A program made the translations under genes and the position numbers. A DNA stretch of 52,200 nt, taken from assembly GCF_937863595.1 (NCBI RefSeq), contig NZ_CALMGQ010000146.1, positions 1 through 52,200 on the forward strand, written 5' to 3'. The stretch's first letter is position 1, and every line of letters begins with the position of its first letter. Shown here one piece after another: positions 18,351-27,317 of this stretch. The notes below the pieces were generated by a model, which was not told the DNA's origin, did no database searches, and was given only the letters and a program-made list of their open reading frames with translations. The DNA is from an uncultured Cytophaga sp. (lineage in GTDB: Bacteria; Bacteroidota; Bacteroidia; Cytophagales; Cytophagaceae).

Positions 18351-19616
18351 ATGAAAGAAATAACACTTCATATCAGTACAAAACAAAGATTCGTATTGAT
18401 ATTTGTTATGGCTGTACTTTTTTTTATGTGGGGTCTTCTAACAAATCTAAATTTGTTTTTATACCATCACTTTAAATTCATTTTTGAACTAAATTATTCA
18501 GTTGCAACATTTATAAATTTAACTTTTTTCTGCACCTATCTTGTCGTTTCCCTTCAAGCAGGTAGGATGATTAAAAAAATTGGCTACAAAAAAGGCATAT
18601 TGGTTGGGTGGTTGTTGGCTTGTGCAGGGTGCTTTTTGTTTCTGCTCGCTGTAAGCTATAAACTATATTATGTGTTTTTAGGAGCCTTGTTTTGTATGGC
18701 TGCAGGCATTACGATTTTACAAGTGGGTGCTAATTTGTACGTTGTGCTTTTAGGCGGAGTGGAAAAAGCTGCAAGTCGGTTGGTATTTGTTCAAGCCTTT
18801 AATTCTCTCGGTGCTGTTGTAGGTCCAATTATATCAATGGCATTATTAGGACACTATATTGATTTGCCGATCGAATACTTAGAAACATTGCCATTGGTTG
18901 ATAAAGTTTTAATCGAGGCTGCTTACATTAATTATTTGTATTTGTTCTTTGGAATATTAATGGTCTTGTTTGCAATTTTTTTAATGTTAACATATTTACC
19001 AGAATTGAATACTCAAAATTTAGAACCACTTAACAAAGTTACTTCCAAACGTCGTCGACATGTATTGCACTTTTCTCAATTACGTTTAGGTGCTTTTGCT
19101 ATTTTTGCATATGTGGGCGCAGAAGTATCCTTAGCCAATTATTTAGAAGACTTTGCTCCATTAATGGTTAGTACTTATTGGGAACTCGCTATGGTTGGGC
19201 GCTTTGTAGGGGCGTTATTATTACTCTATGTACCTACAAATAAAGCCTTAGGTGTTGCAGGGGCAATTTCTACGGCATTGATTTGCGTTGCCATTCTAAT
19301 GCCAAAAGAGCATATAGAGATGAATTATTACTTGATCATGTCTGTTGGTTTGTTTAACTCTATTATGTTCCCAAGTATATTTACCTTAGGTGTAAATGGA
19401 TTGGGTAAGTTCTCCTTAGATGGTTCAGCAGTACTGATTATGTTTATTGTTGGCGGAGCAGTATTGCCATTCAATGTCCGTAATTTTGCCTATGCGAATT
19501 ATGATTTTGCCTTACTTATTGTAATTATTTGTTATTTGTATATATCGGTTTACGGCTTTAAATTATCAAGATATGTGAAACGTAAAGATTTAAGAGATGA
19601 TGAAATGTTGGCATAA
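18351..19616 (+). CDS. MFS sugar transporter, FucP/GluP type
   Basis: The 421-aa protein has about 12 transmembrane helices and the opening pattern of FucP-family proton-sugar symporters: FFMWGLLTNLNLFLYHHFK, then a glycine-rich loop with RMIKKIGYKKGILVGW and the helix GITILQVGANLYVVLLG. Relatives carry fucose, glucose or galactose. It directly follows the cytoplasmic GH13 gene and probably imports that enzyme's substrate or a related sugar. The operon ends at the strong terminator at 19.70-19.74 kb. Confidence 0.88.
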   Translation: MKEITLHISTKQRFVLIFVMAVLFFMWGLLTNLNLFLYHHFKFIFELNYSVATFINLTFFCTYLVVSLQAGRMIKKIGYKKGILVGWLLACAGCFLFLLAVSYKLYYVFLGALFCMAAGITILQVGANLYVVLLGGVEKAASRLVFVQAFNSLGAVVGPIISMALLGHYIDLPIEYLETLPLVDKVLIEAAYINYLYLFFGILMVLFAIFLMLTYLPELNTQNLEPLNKVTSKRRRHVLHFSQLRLGAFAIFAYVGAEVSLANYLEDFAPLMVSTYWELAMVGRFVGALLLLYVPTNKALGVAGAISTALICVAILMPKEHIEMNYYLIMSVGLFNSIMFPSIFTLGVNGLGKFSLDGSAVLIMFIVGGAVLPFNVRNFAYANYDFALLIVIICYLYISVYGFKLSRYVKRKDLRDDEMLA

Positions 19617-19702
19617 CATCAATCTTTGTTTTTAATTAAGCTGAAAAAACTAAAAAGGAGTGTATTGGTTTAATGTAAATCAAAAACTCTTCTATAACTC
19701 AT

Positions 19703-19735
19703 AAAAAAAGTCCCAATATAATTGGGACTTTTTTT
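19703..19735. terminator. Bidirectional terminator between convergent genes
   Basis: A perfect stem AGTCCCAAT / ATTGGGACT with a 3-nt ATA loop is flanked by seven A on the left and seven T on the right. It serves both the plus-strand MFS gene (ending 19616) and the minus-strand cold-shock gene (ending 19757). Confidence 0.95.
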
Positions 19736-19756
19736 ATATAAGAGTAATGAATGATA

Positions 19757-20212
19757 TTACTTTGATTGTTTCACATTTACTGCGTTAGGGCCTTTGGGTC
19801 CCATTTCTACCTCAAATGTTACTTTGTTATTTTCTTTGATAGCGTCAACTAAGCCGTTCACGTGTACAAAAATACTTTCCTGTGTTTCCATATCCTTAAT
19901 AAAGCCGTATCCTTTTGAATCATTGAAGAATGTTACAATCCCTTTACGAATCAAATCAACTGGCGCCATGTCTGCTAACTTAGGAATTGCAATCTGAATA
20001 TCTTCTTCTTTGATAACAATTTTCTTAAGTGGATCTGGTGGAGTAGAAGTGATGTTGCCATATTCATCAACATAAGCAAGCATATCTTCAAAACTACTTC
20101 CTTCTTTGGCATTTGCTTTGCGATCTTCTTTCTTTTGTTCTTTATCTTGCTTTTTCTTTGCTCTTTTTTTCTCTGCCTCTTTTTTGTTCCAGGTCTCTTG
20201 TGATTTACTCAT
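19757..20212 (-). CDS. Cold-shock-domain RNA-binding protein with basic N-terminal tail
   Basis: The C-terminal 65 residues form a cold-shock domain with both RNP motifs: GIVTFFNDSKGYGFIKD and SIFVHVNGL. The first 45 residues are almost all K, E, R, A and Q (for example KKEAEKKRAKKKQDKEQKK), a charged helical tail. The 151-aa two-part form is common in Bacteroidota and differs from the 70-aa CspA. It probably binds RNA or single-stranded DNA; the tail may act in RNA or ribosome contacts (inference). Confidence 0.9.
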   Translation of the reverse strand: MSKSQETWNKKEAEKKRAKKKQDKEQKKEDRKANAKEGSSFEDMLAYVDEYGNITSTPPDPLKKIVIKEEDIQIAIPKLADMAPVDLIRKGIVTFFNDSKGYGFIKDMETQESIFVHVNGLVDAIKENNKVTFEVEMGPKGPNAVNVKQSK

Positions 20213-20400
20213 AGTGTGCTAATGCGATTGATTCTAATAGTTTTTAATGGCTTGATATAAAATTGAACTGGTAGAATTTCGCTGCCACTTCTGGATTTAT
20301 ATGATACTTGTGCAATGTACGACAAAATTCATTAGTAAGTAAATCTAATCCTTGATATGTAAGTACATAGGTTAAAATAGAACAAATGAAATAATATTTA

Positions 20401-20446
20401 ATAATTTATAACTGCAACTTTCATTAAAGTTGCAGTTATAAATTAT
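20401..20446 (-). terminator. Perfect 21-bp hairpin over the methyltransferase stop codon
   Basis: The left arm 20401-20421 and right arm 20426-20446 are exact reverse complements (21 bp) around a 4-nt CATT loop, and the stop codon of the gene ending at 20443 lies within the right arm. What follows on the minus strand is AT-rich but has no clean U-run. It could stop transcription or protect the mRNA 3' end. Between it and the cold-shock gene (20213-20400) nothing else was recognised. Confidence 0.65.
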
Positions 20447-21162
20447 GATTTGAGCTGAAAACAGATCATAAAATCGTCGTCACTTCCATGTTTAATCTCT
20501 TTTAATTGAAATCCGGATTGGTCTGCACAATCTGTAAGTAAATCAGAAGATATATAAAGCCATGGAAACCAATCACCAACAGTATTTTTGTAGGTCATTT
20601 TATAGGTCATTTCTCCATAGTAAACACCATTGATATCTATTGCGCAAGATCCATCATCTTCTTCAAATAAATATAAGATATCTGCAGATTCTCCAATGAT
20701 GATTCCATTCGGCTTAAGCAATGATTTACATTTAAGAAATAGAGGTTCTAAGTTCTCTAGTGTACCTGCGATCCCGAACCCATTCATTAAAAAAAGAATG
20801 GTGTCAAATTTTTCTGTGTCCTGATATTCGAAAAAATCAACGCATGCAGTATATTTAATTCCTTGTATTTTCATTGCATCAACGCATAATTCTGAGATGT
20901 CAATAGCTACTACTTCATGTCCTTGTGCTTGCAGTAATAAGCTATGTGTGCCAGATCCTGCTCCAACATCTAAAATTCTACCCTGTACGTTTTGAAGTGC
21001 AAATAATTCTTTTTCGGGCAAGTCATTTTCTTTTCGAAATAGATAGGATACAGGAATTTCTTCATCTTCTGTTAAATTACTTTCAACGGTAATTTTTGCA
21101 TCGGATTTGTTGGAAAGATATTCTATTACGGCGTTGCCAAAAGGATCTGATGTTGGTTTCAT
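20443..21162 (-). CDS. Class I SAM-dependent methyltransferase
   Basis: The approximately 239-aa protein has the Rossmann SAM-binding motif ILDVGAGSGTHSLLLQAQG, then HEVVAIDISELCVDAMK (acidic post-II) and FDTILFLMNGFGIAGTLEN. The frame opens at 21210 inside the porin gene; the ATG at 21162 (MKPTSDPFGNAVIEYLSN) removes that overlap. Its substrate is unknown. It follows a porin gene on the same strand with about 30 bp between them, so they may be co-transcribed without sharing a pathway. Confidence 0.88.
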   Translation of the reverse strand: MKPTSDPFGNAVIEYLSNKSDAKITVESNLTEDEEIPVSYLFRKENDLPEKELFALQNVQGRILDVGAGSGTHSLLLQAQGHEVVAIDISELCVDAMKIQGIKYTACVDFFEYQDTEKFDTILFLMNGFGIAGTLENLEPLFLKCKSLLKPNGIIIGESADILYLFEEDDGSCAIDINGVYYGEMTYKMTYKNTVGDWFPWLYISSDLLTDCADQSGFQLKEIKHGSDDDFMICFQLKS

Positions 21163-21193
21163 TTTTATAAGAATGTAATTTTTAGCAAATAAA

Positions 21194-22288
21194 TTAAAAA
21201 GCAACTTCAAGTGAAGTTGTAATGAAGTAATTGTGATTGCTGCTTTTATGATTTAATTCAAAGATTTGATCTTTGCTTGACAAGGTGCGTGCTTCAATTC
21301 TCCATAAAGCATACTTTGTAATAGGTATATCGGTGTTGATCGAATAGCCGATTGTTTGAAATCCATATGCCGTTCCTGTTTGAATGATTACCTGATTTCT
21401 ATCCTTGTAATATTCCACTCGACCAGCTAGAGTTAATTTTGGTGAAACATTGTATCTCACTTGCAAAAAAGGCGAATACCATACGTTATATGAATCACTG
21501 CCTTTACTTTTTTGTTCTGCTCCAATGTCAAACCCTGCAATTAGACCAACAGATTTATTTACTTTATATATGGTATATAAATCATGGAAATAGCGCATTC
21601 GTCTCACTGAATCTGGTTTGTCGTTTCCGATAAAAGAACTGCTGTTAATAGTTAATTTTGATGATGGTGTATAGGTGATTTGATGCCCTAAGGCGATGGT
21701 ATTGTTGCCATCAATTCGTTGTATTCGTTGCCATCCATTTAATATGAGTGCACTGATTAACCATTTTGAATTGTCACTTATGTACGTTCCTTTAATACCA
21801 GATTCATAGTAGGGGGAATTGTCTGCAGCAATACTTCGCGTTAGGTTCCAGCAATCTTTACCTATAGCACCTTCTACACCAATATGCGAAGCAAAAATAC
21901 CCGCATCTATCCAAATATTTTTGGTCTTATGTATTTTTACGCCAGCATTCGCTTCGAAAATATTTTTCAGTACACCCGGCTCTGATGCTAATGTTGCGTT
22001 AGCATACGTACCAGTCATGATTGACAAATTTGCGCGTACATTGGTATGTTCAAACGCAGCTTTTATAAAACCGATGTTTAAGTTTACTTCGTTACTTCGA
22101 TTGAATGCATAGATGAAGGCTGGTCTGTTATGGTCTGCAGGTTTCCCAAAATCATAACAATAATACGTTTCTAAGTATCCGCTAATTTTAAAACTTGGTT
22201 TCAATGTGTCTTCTTGAGCGAATGTATGAATGCTCATGAATAGGGAAAGTATATAAATTAGTATTCGTGTTTTTTTTTCGAGATACAT
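21194..22288 (-). CDS. Outer-membrane porin, BBP2-type beta-barrel
   Basis: The 364-aa protein has a signal peptide (ILIYILSLFMSIHTFAQ) and alternating-residue beta strands to the end, with the C-terminal aromatic residue (LEVAF) typical of barrels. KISGYLETYYCYDFGKP at the mature start and NRSNEVNLNIGF resemble the BBP2 porin family of Bacteroidota. It probably allows diffusion of small solutes; specificity is unknown. Confidence 0.85.
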   Translation of the reverse strand: MYLEKKTRILIYILSLFMSIHTFAQEDTLKPSFKISGYLETYYCYDFGKPADHNRPAFIYAFNRSNEVNLNIGFIKAAFEHTNVRANLSIMTGTYANATLASEPGVLKNIFEANAGVKIHKTKNIWIDAGIFASHIGVEGAIGKDCWNLTRSIAADNSPYYESGIKGTYISDNSKWLISALILNGWQRIQRIDGNNTIALGHQITYTPSSKLTINSSSFIGNDKPDSVRRMRYFHDLYTIYKVNKSVGLIAGFDIGAEQKSKGSDSYNVWYSPFLQVRYNVSPKLTLAGRVEYYKDRNQVIIQTGTAYGFQTIGYSINTDIPITKYALWRIEARTLSSKDQIFELNHKSSNHNYFITTSLEVAF

Positions 22289-22349
22289 ATTTATTATAAA
22301 ATAGAATTAATTAAATCAGAAACTTTTATTTCAATGAACATAAATAGAA

Positions 22350-23432
22350 TTATAAATTATTTATGAAGCTAATTGTAAAAGTTGTTCCAATATTTACTTC
22401 ACTTTCTATTTCAATTTTCCCTCCCATACTATGTATGTGGTTATACACTAAATACAAGCCAATCCCATTGCTATCTGGGTGATCGTGAAATTTTTTATTG
22501 AAGCCAAAAAGTTCATCCTTCATTTCAGATAGATTAAAACCTAAGCCATTGTCTTGAATAATAAGTTGATCTATATTATGCTGTTTTCTTGATGAAATAT
22601 GGATAGTAGGGGTGTGGTCCTTTCTTGAATATTTTATTGCATTCGTAATTAGATTTAAAAAAATACTTTCTAAATAAATTTTATTGAATTGTATGATTTC
22701 TGTTTCCGAAAAGTCTATATGGATTTTTGTATTTGAACTTGTAATGAATGTATCTATCGAAGTTAATACTTCATTTAATGACTGCGTTAAATTTAATTCC
22801 GTACATGTATTTTGAATGGATTTGTTAGAATTTAAATTGTCAATATAATTTTCTACCGTATCTTTTAAATGTGTACTGCTTTTTTTTAACATTGAAAAGG
22901 ATTCTTGCGTTTGCTCGTCATTTATTTTTTCTATGTTAATAAAATCTACGATGCTAATTAGATTATTTATGGGAGAACGGAGGTCATGCGAAATGGTATA
23001 TGAAAAGTGCTTGAAATTGTTGTTTTCATTTGTGTATTTTATTATCAAAGATTTTTTATTCTCTTCTTCAATTTTTTTGTGGGTAATATTTTTTGCAACG
23101 GCATAGACTAATTGCTCTTCATCTGAAGGCATTGACGTCCAAAGTAGCCAAACAATAGAACCTTTTTTTGTTAGATATCTATTTTCGAAATTTAATAAGG
23201 GTTTGTTTTGATGTACGTGCAATCTACTTGCAATGGTGGCAATCTTATCTTCAGGGTGAACAAAGTCATTGATGGGTTTTGAATACAACTCCGATTCTGA
23301 ATATCCCAAATGCTTCGTTACAGCAGGATTTATTTTTTTGAAGAATCCATCATACCCAGCAATGCACATCAAATCCATTGATAAATCAAAGTGCTTGTCT
23401 GTATTATAGGACTTGTTTCGGATGTTTTCCAT
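22350..23432 (-). CDS. PAS-domain sensor histidine kinase, soluble
   Basis: A PAS domain covers about residues 15-125 (LMCIAGYDGFFKKINPAV, HLGYSESEL). The kinase core has the H-box FSYTISHDLRSPINNL (phosphorylated His), N-box IFLNLITNAIKYSRKD, G1 QDNGLGFNL and G2 GIGLYLVYNHIHSMGG. No transmembrane segment is present, so the PAS domain should sense a cytoplasmic cue. No response regulator is adjacent. A 71-aa gene of unknown function lies 52 bp upstream on the same strand. Confidence 0.93.
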   Translation of the reverse strand: MENIRNKSYNTDKHFDLSMDLMCIAGYDGFFKKINPAVTKHLGYSESELYSKPINDFVHPEDKIATIASRLHVHQNKPLLNFENRYLTKKGSIVWLLWTSMPSDEEQLVYAVAKNITHKKIEEENKKSLIIKYTNENNNFKHFSYTISHDLRSPINNLISIVDFINIEKINDEQTQESFSMLKKSSTHLKDTVENYIDNLNSNKSIQNTCTELNLTQSLNEVLTSIDTFITSSNTKIHIDFSETEIIQFNKIYLESIFLNLITNAIKYSRKDHTPTIHISSRKQHNIDQLIIQDNGLGFNLSEMKDELFGFNKKFHDHPDSNGIGLYLVYNHIHSMGGKIEIESEVNIGTTFTISFINNL

Positions 23433-23484
23433 ATGCTTTATTGTAACGAGTAGTGGGTAATGTTTTTATCTTTATAAATCAGTG

Positions 23485-23700
23485 TTATTTTTTTGTTCGA
23501 TGTGTTTCAATATGATGCTCTAATAGAACCTTTAAGGTTGATAAATAATCTGAAAAAAGTCTTTTATTTAAATCTGGGTGATTTTCAGTTGGTATTGTTA
23601 TAGGATTCTCATCTAAATAGACGTACAATTCAGGATATTCTTTTTCAATTTTATATGTCAATTGTGTAATTTCTTTTAAAAGATCTAATGACTTTTTCAT
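23485..23700 (-). CDS. Small protein of unknown function
   Basis: I do not recognise this 71-aa protein. It is charged and mostly helical (MKKSLDLLKEITQLTYKIEK at the start, STLKVLLEHHIETHRTKK at the end) with no signal or membrane segment. It has a clean ATG and precedes the PAS histidine kinase by 52 bp on the same strand, so the two may be co-expressed. Confidence 0.65.
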   Translation of the reverse strand: MKKSLDLLKEITQLTYKIEKEYPELYVYLDENPITIPTENHPDLNKRLFSDYLSTLKVLLEHHIETHRTKK

Positions 23701-24021
23701 AATGTTGCTATTAATTAATGGCTGTGTTTAAAGCTATTACTATATATAAAGGTTTTACTTGCTTGAAGACGTATATATTGTTGTGTAAATCCTATAATTG
23801 GAGAAAGTAAATGAAAATATACAAATGAAGAAGTATTCATTTGTGGTTATCTGTATGAAATTACAAAAAAGGCTTTAATTATTTCAATTTGAATGTATTA
23901 TATTCTGTTATTCAATGAACTCTCTTGTAAAACCATAGTTTTTTAGCTTTATTTCGTCTTTAATATTTAATGCATACATATTCTATTTATATTCGTTCTT
24001 ATTCCATTCAGTACTATTTCT
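23701..24021. other. Divergent intergenic region
   Basis: This 321-bp AT-rich gap separates the minus-strand kinase unit from the plus-strand methyltransferase and should hold both promoters. One 8-bp inverted repeat is visible, ACAAATGA (23821-23828) with TCATTTGT (23837-23844), a possible operator. No convincing gene or consensus promoter was found. Confidence 0.4.
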
Positions 24022-24771
24022 ATGATATTAGCCGTTTCAACCGTTCAATTTATAAGCTTAGCGTTAATTTTGATATTATTTTTACTTGGCTTTAAATTTT
24101 TAGAAACAAATTGGTCGTATAAAATTAGCAAACCCTATAAATGGGAAGCAGCCGTTAAGGAAGGAATTGTTTCAAAAGAACTGATTAAGATTGAGCGTAA
24201 TTATAGAGATAAAGTTCGATTTTATAATTTTTGGTTTCAAGTAGATCGATTAAAACGAATGAATGTAAAAGGCGCATTTGCTGAACTTGGAGTATATCAA
24301 GGTGAAACGGCAATGATGTTGCATCAAATGGATGAAAAAAGAACACTACACCTTTTTGATACATTTGTAGGGTTTAATGATGCAGATTTGAAACAGGAAA
24401 AAAAGATTGACGATCGCTATACAACTACGAATTTTGCAGATACAAACATTGATTCTGTAAAAGGTTTATTTAGCAATGTAAAAAATGTTCATTTTTACCC
24501 AGGGTATTTCCCTGATACAACCAAAACATTGACAGAAAAAACGTTTGCACTTGTTCATATAGATGCAGATTTATATTTGCCGACGATAGAAGCCTTGAAA
24601 TTCTTTTACCCTAAAGTTTCTGCGGGAGGTGTATTAATCATTCATGATTACAATCATACCTGGGAGGGAATCAAACAAGCACTCGATGAGTTTTTACCAA
24701 CGATTCCAGAATCCTTAATTGAAATAATTGATTGGCAAGGAAGTGTTATGATTATAAAAAACTCAAAATAA
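24022..24771 (+). CDS. TylF/MycF-family O-methyltransferase with N-terminal membrane anchor
   Basis: Motifs match macrocin O-methyltransferase (TylF) relatives: KGAFAELGVYQGETAMMLHQ (SAM site), LHLFDTFVGFNDAD, FALVHIDADLYLPTIEALKF (metal-binding acidic residues) and GGVLIIHDYNHTWEGI. The first 28 residues form a transmembrane helix, which TylF itself lacks, so the 249-aa protein is probably membrane-tethered. In TylF relatives the acceptor is a sugar hydroxyl on a polyketide or glycan; here a surface glycan is the more likely target (inference). Confidence 0.85.
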   Translation: MILAVSTVQFISLALILILFLLGFKFLETNWSYKISKPYKWEAAVKEGIVSKELIKIERNYRDKVRFYNFWFQVDRLKRMNVKGAFAELGVYQGETAMMLHQMDEKRTLHLFDTFVGFNDADLKQEKKIDDRYTTTNFADTNIDSVKGLFSNVKNVHFYPGYFPDTTKTLTEKTFALVHIDADLYLPTIEALKFFYPKVSAGGVLIIHDYNHTWEGIKQALDEFLPTIPESLIEIIDWQGSVMIIKNSK

Positions 24772-24806
24772 AATATTTTTTTTGTCCCGATAAAGATGGG
24801 GTTTAA

Positions 24807-25397
24807 TTATGTTTTCAACCATCCAGTAATACTTAAACGGGTTGCATGTGTGGGTAATACTTCATGTTCCAATTCATTACTTTTAAAAAATACCGTCTTT
24901 CTATTTGTGGGTTCTATGCGTTGTTCGCTAGAGGGGTGATAGATGCTTAATTCTCCACCATCAGATTGTTTCCAATCTACATTGAGATAGGTGATAATTG
25001 AAAAAGCTCTGTTGTTGCTATTTTGAAACTGATCTAAATGTCTTTTATAAAAAGTGCCAGGTTCGTAAAGGGTGTAGTGAAATTCATAGCTTTTTATTCC
25101 TGTATAGCATTGTTCATTTAGATACGCGACAAATGTATCGATTCGGTCAAAAAAATCATTCTCGTCTTTATTGTTGTGTGACCGATCCAACCATAAAATA
25201 GCATCACCTCTATTTTTTTTATCGTGTAAAACTTGACCTGCACTGCCTGTTCCCGCAGGGCGCATTTTATTTTGATTGTGAAGGCTTATTATATTAGATG
25301 CTAAATTTTTAGCTAAGTCTGCAGATAAAAAATTGTTTGCAATCCCTACTTTTGTTTCAAGATAGCTATTAATAAGGTCCTCAAAGGATGATTCCAT
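24807..25397 (-). CDS. 2-oxoglutarate/Fe(II)-dependent oxygenase, prolyl-4-hydroxylase-like
   Basis: The 196-aa protein has the double-stranded beta-helix iron triad: FYKRHLDQF (HxD), the distal His in SNELEHEVLPT and the 2-oxoglutarate Arg in ATRLSITGWL, with FSIITYLNVDWKQSDGGEL between. This is the SM-20/P4HA class. It hydroxylates a protein or small molecule; the substrate is unknown. It converges with the TylF-type gene. Confidence 0.88.
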   Translation of the reverse strand: MESSFEDLINSYLETKVGIANNFLSADLAKNLASNIISLHNQNKMRPAGTGSAGQVLHDKKNRGDAILWLDRSHNNKDENDFFDRIDTFVAYLNEQCYTGIKSYEFHYTLYEPGTFYKRHLDQFQNSNNRAFSIITYLNVDWKQSDGGELSIYHPSSEQRIEPTNRKTVFFKSNELEHEVLPTHATRLSITGWLKT

Positions 25398-25595
25398 TGG
25401 TACACGTTTAAAGGTAATTAACCTTAGAAGTACACACTTCTAATTGATGAATTAATTACCCAAACCTGTTTTTAACCTTGGGGGTATAATGCGTGGCCGA
25501 TTTGTCAGATAAACAAATGTAGTATTTTAGTTTGGAATTATAATGTTTGAGTGATGTTGGGATAAGATTTTATTTATAGGTTTAAATAAGGTTAT

Positions 25596-26213
25596 TTAAT
25601 TTCCACAATTAGCATTATAAAAAGAAACAATCTGTTCTATATCACCTCTTTTGTAAATTTTGTCTTGAATCAGTTTTACCAATGCAGGGCATTTTCTGAC
25701 AAATACGGGCATGTCATTTTTAAAATTCATTTTGCCATAACGAACTAAATCGCCTATGCCTTTTTGTAATACATATTTTTCATATGTCGTGCTCATCATT
25801 ATTGGTGAGGCACCGGGAGCTCCACCCATACCAGAGCCTGTAACTGCAGTATTTTTTACATAATATGAAAACAATTTCATTGGACCATCTATTATGAGTT
25901 CTAGGAAAATTTTTGTTGATCCATCGGAATAAGATGAAAGGTTGTCATATCTCGATAGCATTCGAACAGGTTGTCCATTGTATTCAAAACGAATTTCCTT
26001 GGCATCTTCTGGCTTAAGTTTGCATTTATTGTCTAAGCTGTCAACATATTTAACTCCTCTTTGAAGCATGGTGAAATCAATTCCGGTAAAAGGTACTACA
26101 AAGCGTACATGCAACGTGTCTTTTTTAGTTATGATGATACCATCTATTTGCGAAGCTTGAAGAGCATGAACGCTCAAACATAAAATAGTAATAAACAGAA
26201 TTCTATATTTCAT
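25596..26213 (-). CDS. Exported protein of unknown function
   Basis: The 205-aa protein begins with a signal peptide (MKYRILFITILCLSVHALQA) and continues with a beta-rich domain (IDGIIITKKDTLHVRFVVP). A glycine-rich patch (VTGSGMGGAPGASP) falls near residue 125, and two cysteines near the C-terminus could form a disulfide. I do not recognise the family, although many Bacteroidota encode exported proteins with this 'write-up of a stimulus and a length' opening. It is a single gene on the minus strand. Confidence 0.7.
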   Translation of the reverse strand: MKYRILFITILCLSVHALQASQIDGIIITKKDTLHVRFVVPFTGIDFTMLQRGVKYVDSLDNKCKLKPEDAKEIRFEYNGQPVRMLSRYDNLSSYSDGSTKIFLELIIDGPMKLFSYYVKNTAVTGSGMGGAPGASPIMMSTTYEKYVLQKGIGDLVRYGKMNFKNDMPVFVRKCPALVKLIQDKIYKRGDIEQIVSFYNANCGN

Positions 26214-26334
26214 TTTTTAATTGAGTATAATGTGGGGGTTGTTAAAATTTACGTAGTATAAGGTACTGCAATTTTCAAAGTTAAATATAAGAATTCACTA
26301 AATCCATAGATTTTAATTTACTAGATAGAGCTAC

Positions 26335-26373
26335 AAAAAATAAGTCCTCTGTTAAAATATAGCAGAGGACTTA
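26335..26373 (-). terminator. Terminator of the SUF operon after the bacilliredoxin gene
   Basis: TAAGTCCTCTG (26341-26351) pairs perfectly with CAGAGGACTTA (26363-26373). On the minus strand the stem is followed by a six-U run (26340-26335). It lies 50 bp after the bacilliredoxin stop (26423) and is the natural end of the SUF transcript. Confidence 0.88.
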
Positions 26374-26422
26374 TTTGTTAATTTATTTTCTAGCAACTAG
26401 TGCCTAGAAACTAACAACTATC

Positions 26423-26830
26423 TTATAATTCGTCGTAAACCATTTTAAGATGTGTTGCAATCATATCTGCAGAGCGACCTTCAATGTGATGACGTTCTAC
26501 AAAATGAACTAGATTGCCATCTTTAAAAATAGCAATAGCAGGAGAGGATGGAGGGTAAGGAGCAGTATACTCACGCGCTTTACTTACGGCTTCTTTATCT
26601 ACACCTGCAAATACAGTACCTAGGTTAACAGGTAATATTGCGTTTGCAAGTGATTTTACAACACCTGGTCTAGCTGTGCCAGCAGCACAACCACAAACAG
26701 AGTTAATAACAATCATTGCTGTACCTGGCTTCTTCATGAAAGCTTCTACTGCATCTGCGGTTGTTAATTCTGCGAAACCTGCACTTGAAAGCTCCGCTTT
26801 CATTGGTGCTACTAATTGATCTGGATACAT
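26423..26830 (-). CDS. Bacilliredoxin, BrxA/BrxB (YphP/YqiW) family
   Basis: The 135-aa thioredoxin-fold protein has the defining CGC active site in MIVINSVCGCAAGTARPGV and the later TAPYPPSSPAIAIFKDG. In Bacillus, BrxA/B remove bacillithiol from oxidised proteins; bacillithiol use in this organism is not shown by the window. It is the last gene of the SUF operon, 148 bp after the DUF59 gene, which suggests a role in thiol repair or redox handling during Fe-S assembly (inference). Confidence 0.92.
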   Translation of the reverse strand: MYPDQLVAPMKAELSSAGFAELTTADAVEAFMKKPGTAMIVINSVCGCAAGTARPGVVKSLANAILPVNLGTVFAGVDKEAVSKAREYTAPYPPSSPAIAIFKDGNLVHFVERHHIEGRSADMIATHLKMVYDEL

Positions 26831-26848
26831 ATATTTAGGCTTAATGCA

Positions 26849-26975
26849 GAAGGCTTAAGGCCTAATGCTTTTTTCTTTGTTAATTTATTCTTCTTTTCTT
26901 ATTTAATTATTCAATGAGTGAAATAAGTTTTATAATTAAGGAATCGATAAGCTTTAGGCCTTAAGCCTTCGGCTT
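26849..26975. repeat. Inverted repeat bounding the DUF59-bacilliredoxin spacer
   Basis: At 26849-26870 and 26949-26970 two 22-bp sequences, cores AAGGCTTAAGGCCTAA and TTAGGCCTTAAGCCTT, are reverse complements with one mismatch. They sit at the two ends of the 148-bp gap between genes, around an AT-rich core. The right copy, extended to 26975, is repeated in the same orientation at 31358-31384 (27 of 27 bases). Confidence 0.85.
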
Positions 26976-26978
26976 AAA

Positions 26979-27305
26979 TTACATGAATCCCAACTCCAAT
27001 TTCGCTGCTTCGCTCATCATTTCTTGACTCCATGATGGATCGAATGTAATTTCAACCGTTACTTCGTTTACGCCTTCAATCGCTTTGATTTTGGTTTCAA
27101 CTTCAGCGGGCATAGATTGTGCTGCAGGGCAGTTTGGAGAAGTTAATGTCATCTGAACAAATATATTGTTGACAGGGAAAACACTAACTTCATATATTAA
27201 ACCCAATTCAAAGATATTAACGGGTATCTCTGGATCGTAAACGGTTTGTATTGCCTCAAGTGCTTTGTTTTTTAATTCTGTTTGATCTATCTCTACTTCG
27301 CTCAT
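26979..27305 (-). CDS. DUF59/SufT-like Fe-S assembly protein
   Basis: The 108-aa protein is a MIP18/DUF59 domain: TVYDPEIPVNIFELGLIYEV, then MTLTSPNCPAAQSMPAEVE with the conserved Cys, and ITFDPSWSQEMMSE. SufT-type proteins help carry or mature Fe-S clusters and often lie in SUF operons, as here, 12 bp after sufE. Confidence 0.92.
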   Translation of the reverse strand: MSEVEIDQTELKNKALEAIQTVYDPEIPVNIFELGLIYEVSVFPVNNIFVQMTLTSPNCPAAQSMPAEVETKIKAIEGVNEVTVEITFDPSWSQEMMSEAAKLELGFM

Positions 27306-27317
27306 AATTTAATTCAT

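Noticed and set aside
23853..23906. A tiny open frame in the gap before the TylF-type gene
   Set aside because: Only about 17 codons with no ribosome-binding site or conservation evidence.
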